In this document: positions 63,974 through 64,000 of the stretch, piece by piece
Position numbering within the stretch: position 1 is the first letter of the stretch
Layout: each line of letters begins with the position of its first letter
DNA from: Blautia liquoris
GTDB lineage: Bacteria; Bacillota; Clostridia; Lachnospirales; Lachnospiraceae
Direction of reading: 5' to 3'
Assembly (NCBI RefSeq): GCF_015159595.1
Contig: NZ_CP063304.1
Span: 62,001-126,000 of the forward strand
Length of the DNA stretch: 64,000 bases
Translations under genes and position numbers: made by a program
Notes under the pieces: model-generated
Databases searched by the model: none
What the model was told of the DNA's origin: nothing
The model's input: the letters and a program-made list of their open reading frames with translations, nothing else

Positions 63974-64000
63974 ATGAAGAAAAAAGTATTGGCTATGAGC
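63974..64000 (+). CDS. Start of a gene cut by the window edge
   Basis: ATG at 63974 follows AAGGGG by 7 nt and reads MKKKVLAMS. The basic start would suit a signal peptide, possibly another binding lipoprotein, but too little is visible to name it. Confidence 0.55.

Noticed and set aside
1-64000. CRISPR arrays, prophage or conjugative element
   Set aside because: No regularly spaced direct repeats, phage structural genes, integrase or relaxase were seen; the intron is the only clear mobile element.

Overview
The window reads as chromosomal DNA of a low-to-moderate GC Gram-positive anaerobe of class Clostridia, most likely family Lachnospiraceae. The reasons are strong AGGAGG ribosome sites with frequent TTG and GTG starts, a V/A-type ATPase, a flavodiiron/rubredoxin oxygen-defence protein, a Clostridia-style Tad pilus cluster (Flp1, DUF5702, DUF6382-FHA), Csp-like subtilases and an MsmX-type sugar ATPase. 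There is no prophage, no CRISPR array and no rRNA. The one clear mobile element is a group II intron. This assignment rests on gene content only.

Layout. 1-6.8 kb: a flavodiiron-rubredoxin-NADH reductase fusion, a DUF885 protein, and a lipoprotein-trxB pair. 6.8-7.2 kb: a non-coding stretch with DnaA-box-like sites and palindromes. 7.2-15.9 kb: a nine-gene V/A-ATPase operon on the minus strand. 16-19 kb: trmB, a 50-aa ORF, tRNA-Lys, and a group IIC-like intron placed directly behind the tRNA terminator. 19-20.4 kb: a FUSC membrane protein fused to a HAD domain that lacks its nucleophile. 21-30.4 kb: a minus-strand Tad pilus operon with two prepilin peptidases, TadZ, TadA, TadB, TadC, an Flp1 pilin, pseudopilins and a terminal FHA protein. 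Its first gene appears to carry a 1-nt frameshift next to its ribosome site.

30.6-43.4 kb: housekeeping and signalling genes (rhomboid protease, soluble histidine kinase, HIT protein, ECF-like sigma factor, murG, beta-CASP nuclease, TSCPD protein, mtnN, pgi, and a two-component system). A possible structured RNA lies upstream of the nuclease gene. 43.5-46.8 kb: two tandem subtilase-family proteins whose catalytic Ser is Gly. 47-50.5 kb: a YesL-type membrane protein, an MsmX-like ATPase and a CdaR/PucR regulator. 50.5-51.3 kb: an apparently non-coding transcription unit of about 700 nt with a consensus promoter, several hairpins and a terminator.

51.4-64 kb: an RluA-type pseudouridine synthase, an orphan sugar-binding lipoprotein, a seven-helix membrane protein, an 819-aa exported protein, a third subtilase with an intact catalytic triad, a sirtuin, MscL with a zinc ribbon, a degenerate NodB protein, dapF, a BMP-family lipoprotein, and the start of one more gene.

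Themes. Several enzyme-family members have lost key catalytic residues: two subtilases, the HAD domain, the NodB domain and a possible C39-like domain. An intergenic repeat of about 160-180 nt occurs as two near-complete inverted copies (36.5 and 54.8 kb) plus an end fragment (43.4 kb). The most promising leads for unrecognised biology are the pseudo-subtilase pair, the unusual domain additions in the Tad cluster, and the 50.6-51.3 kb non-coding transcript.
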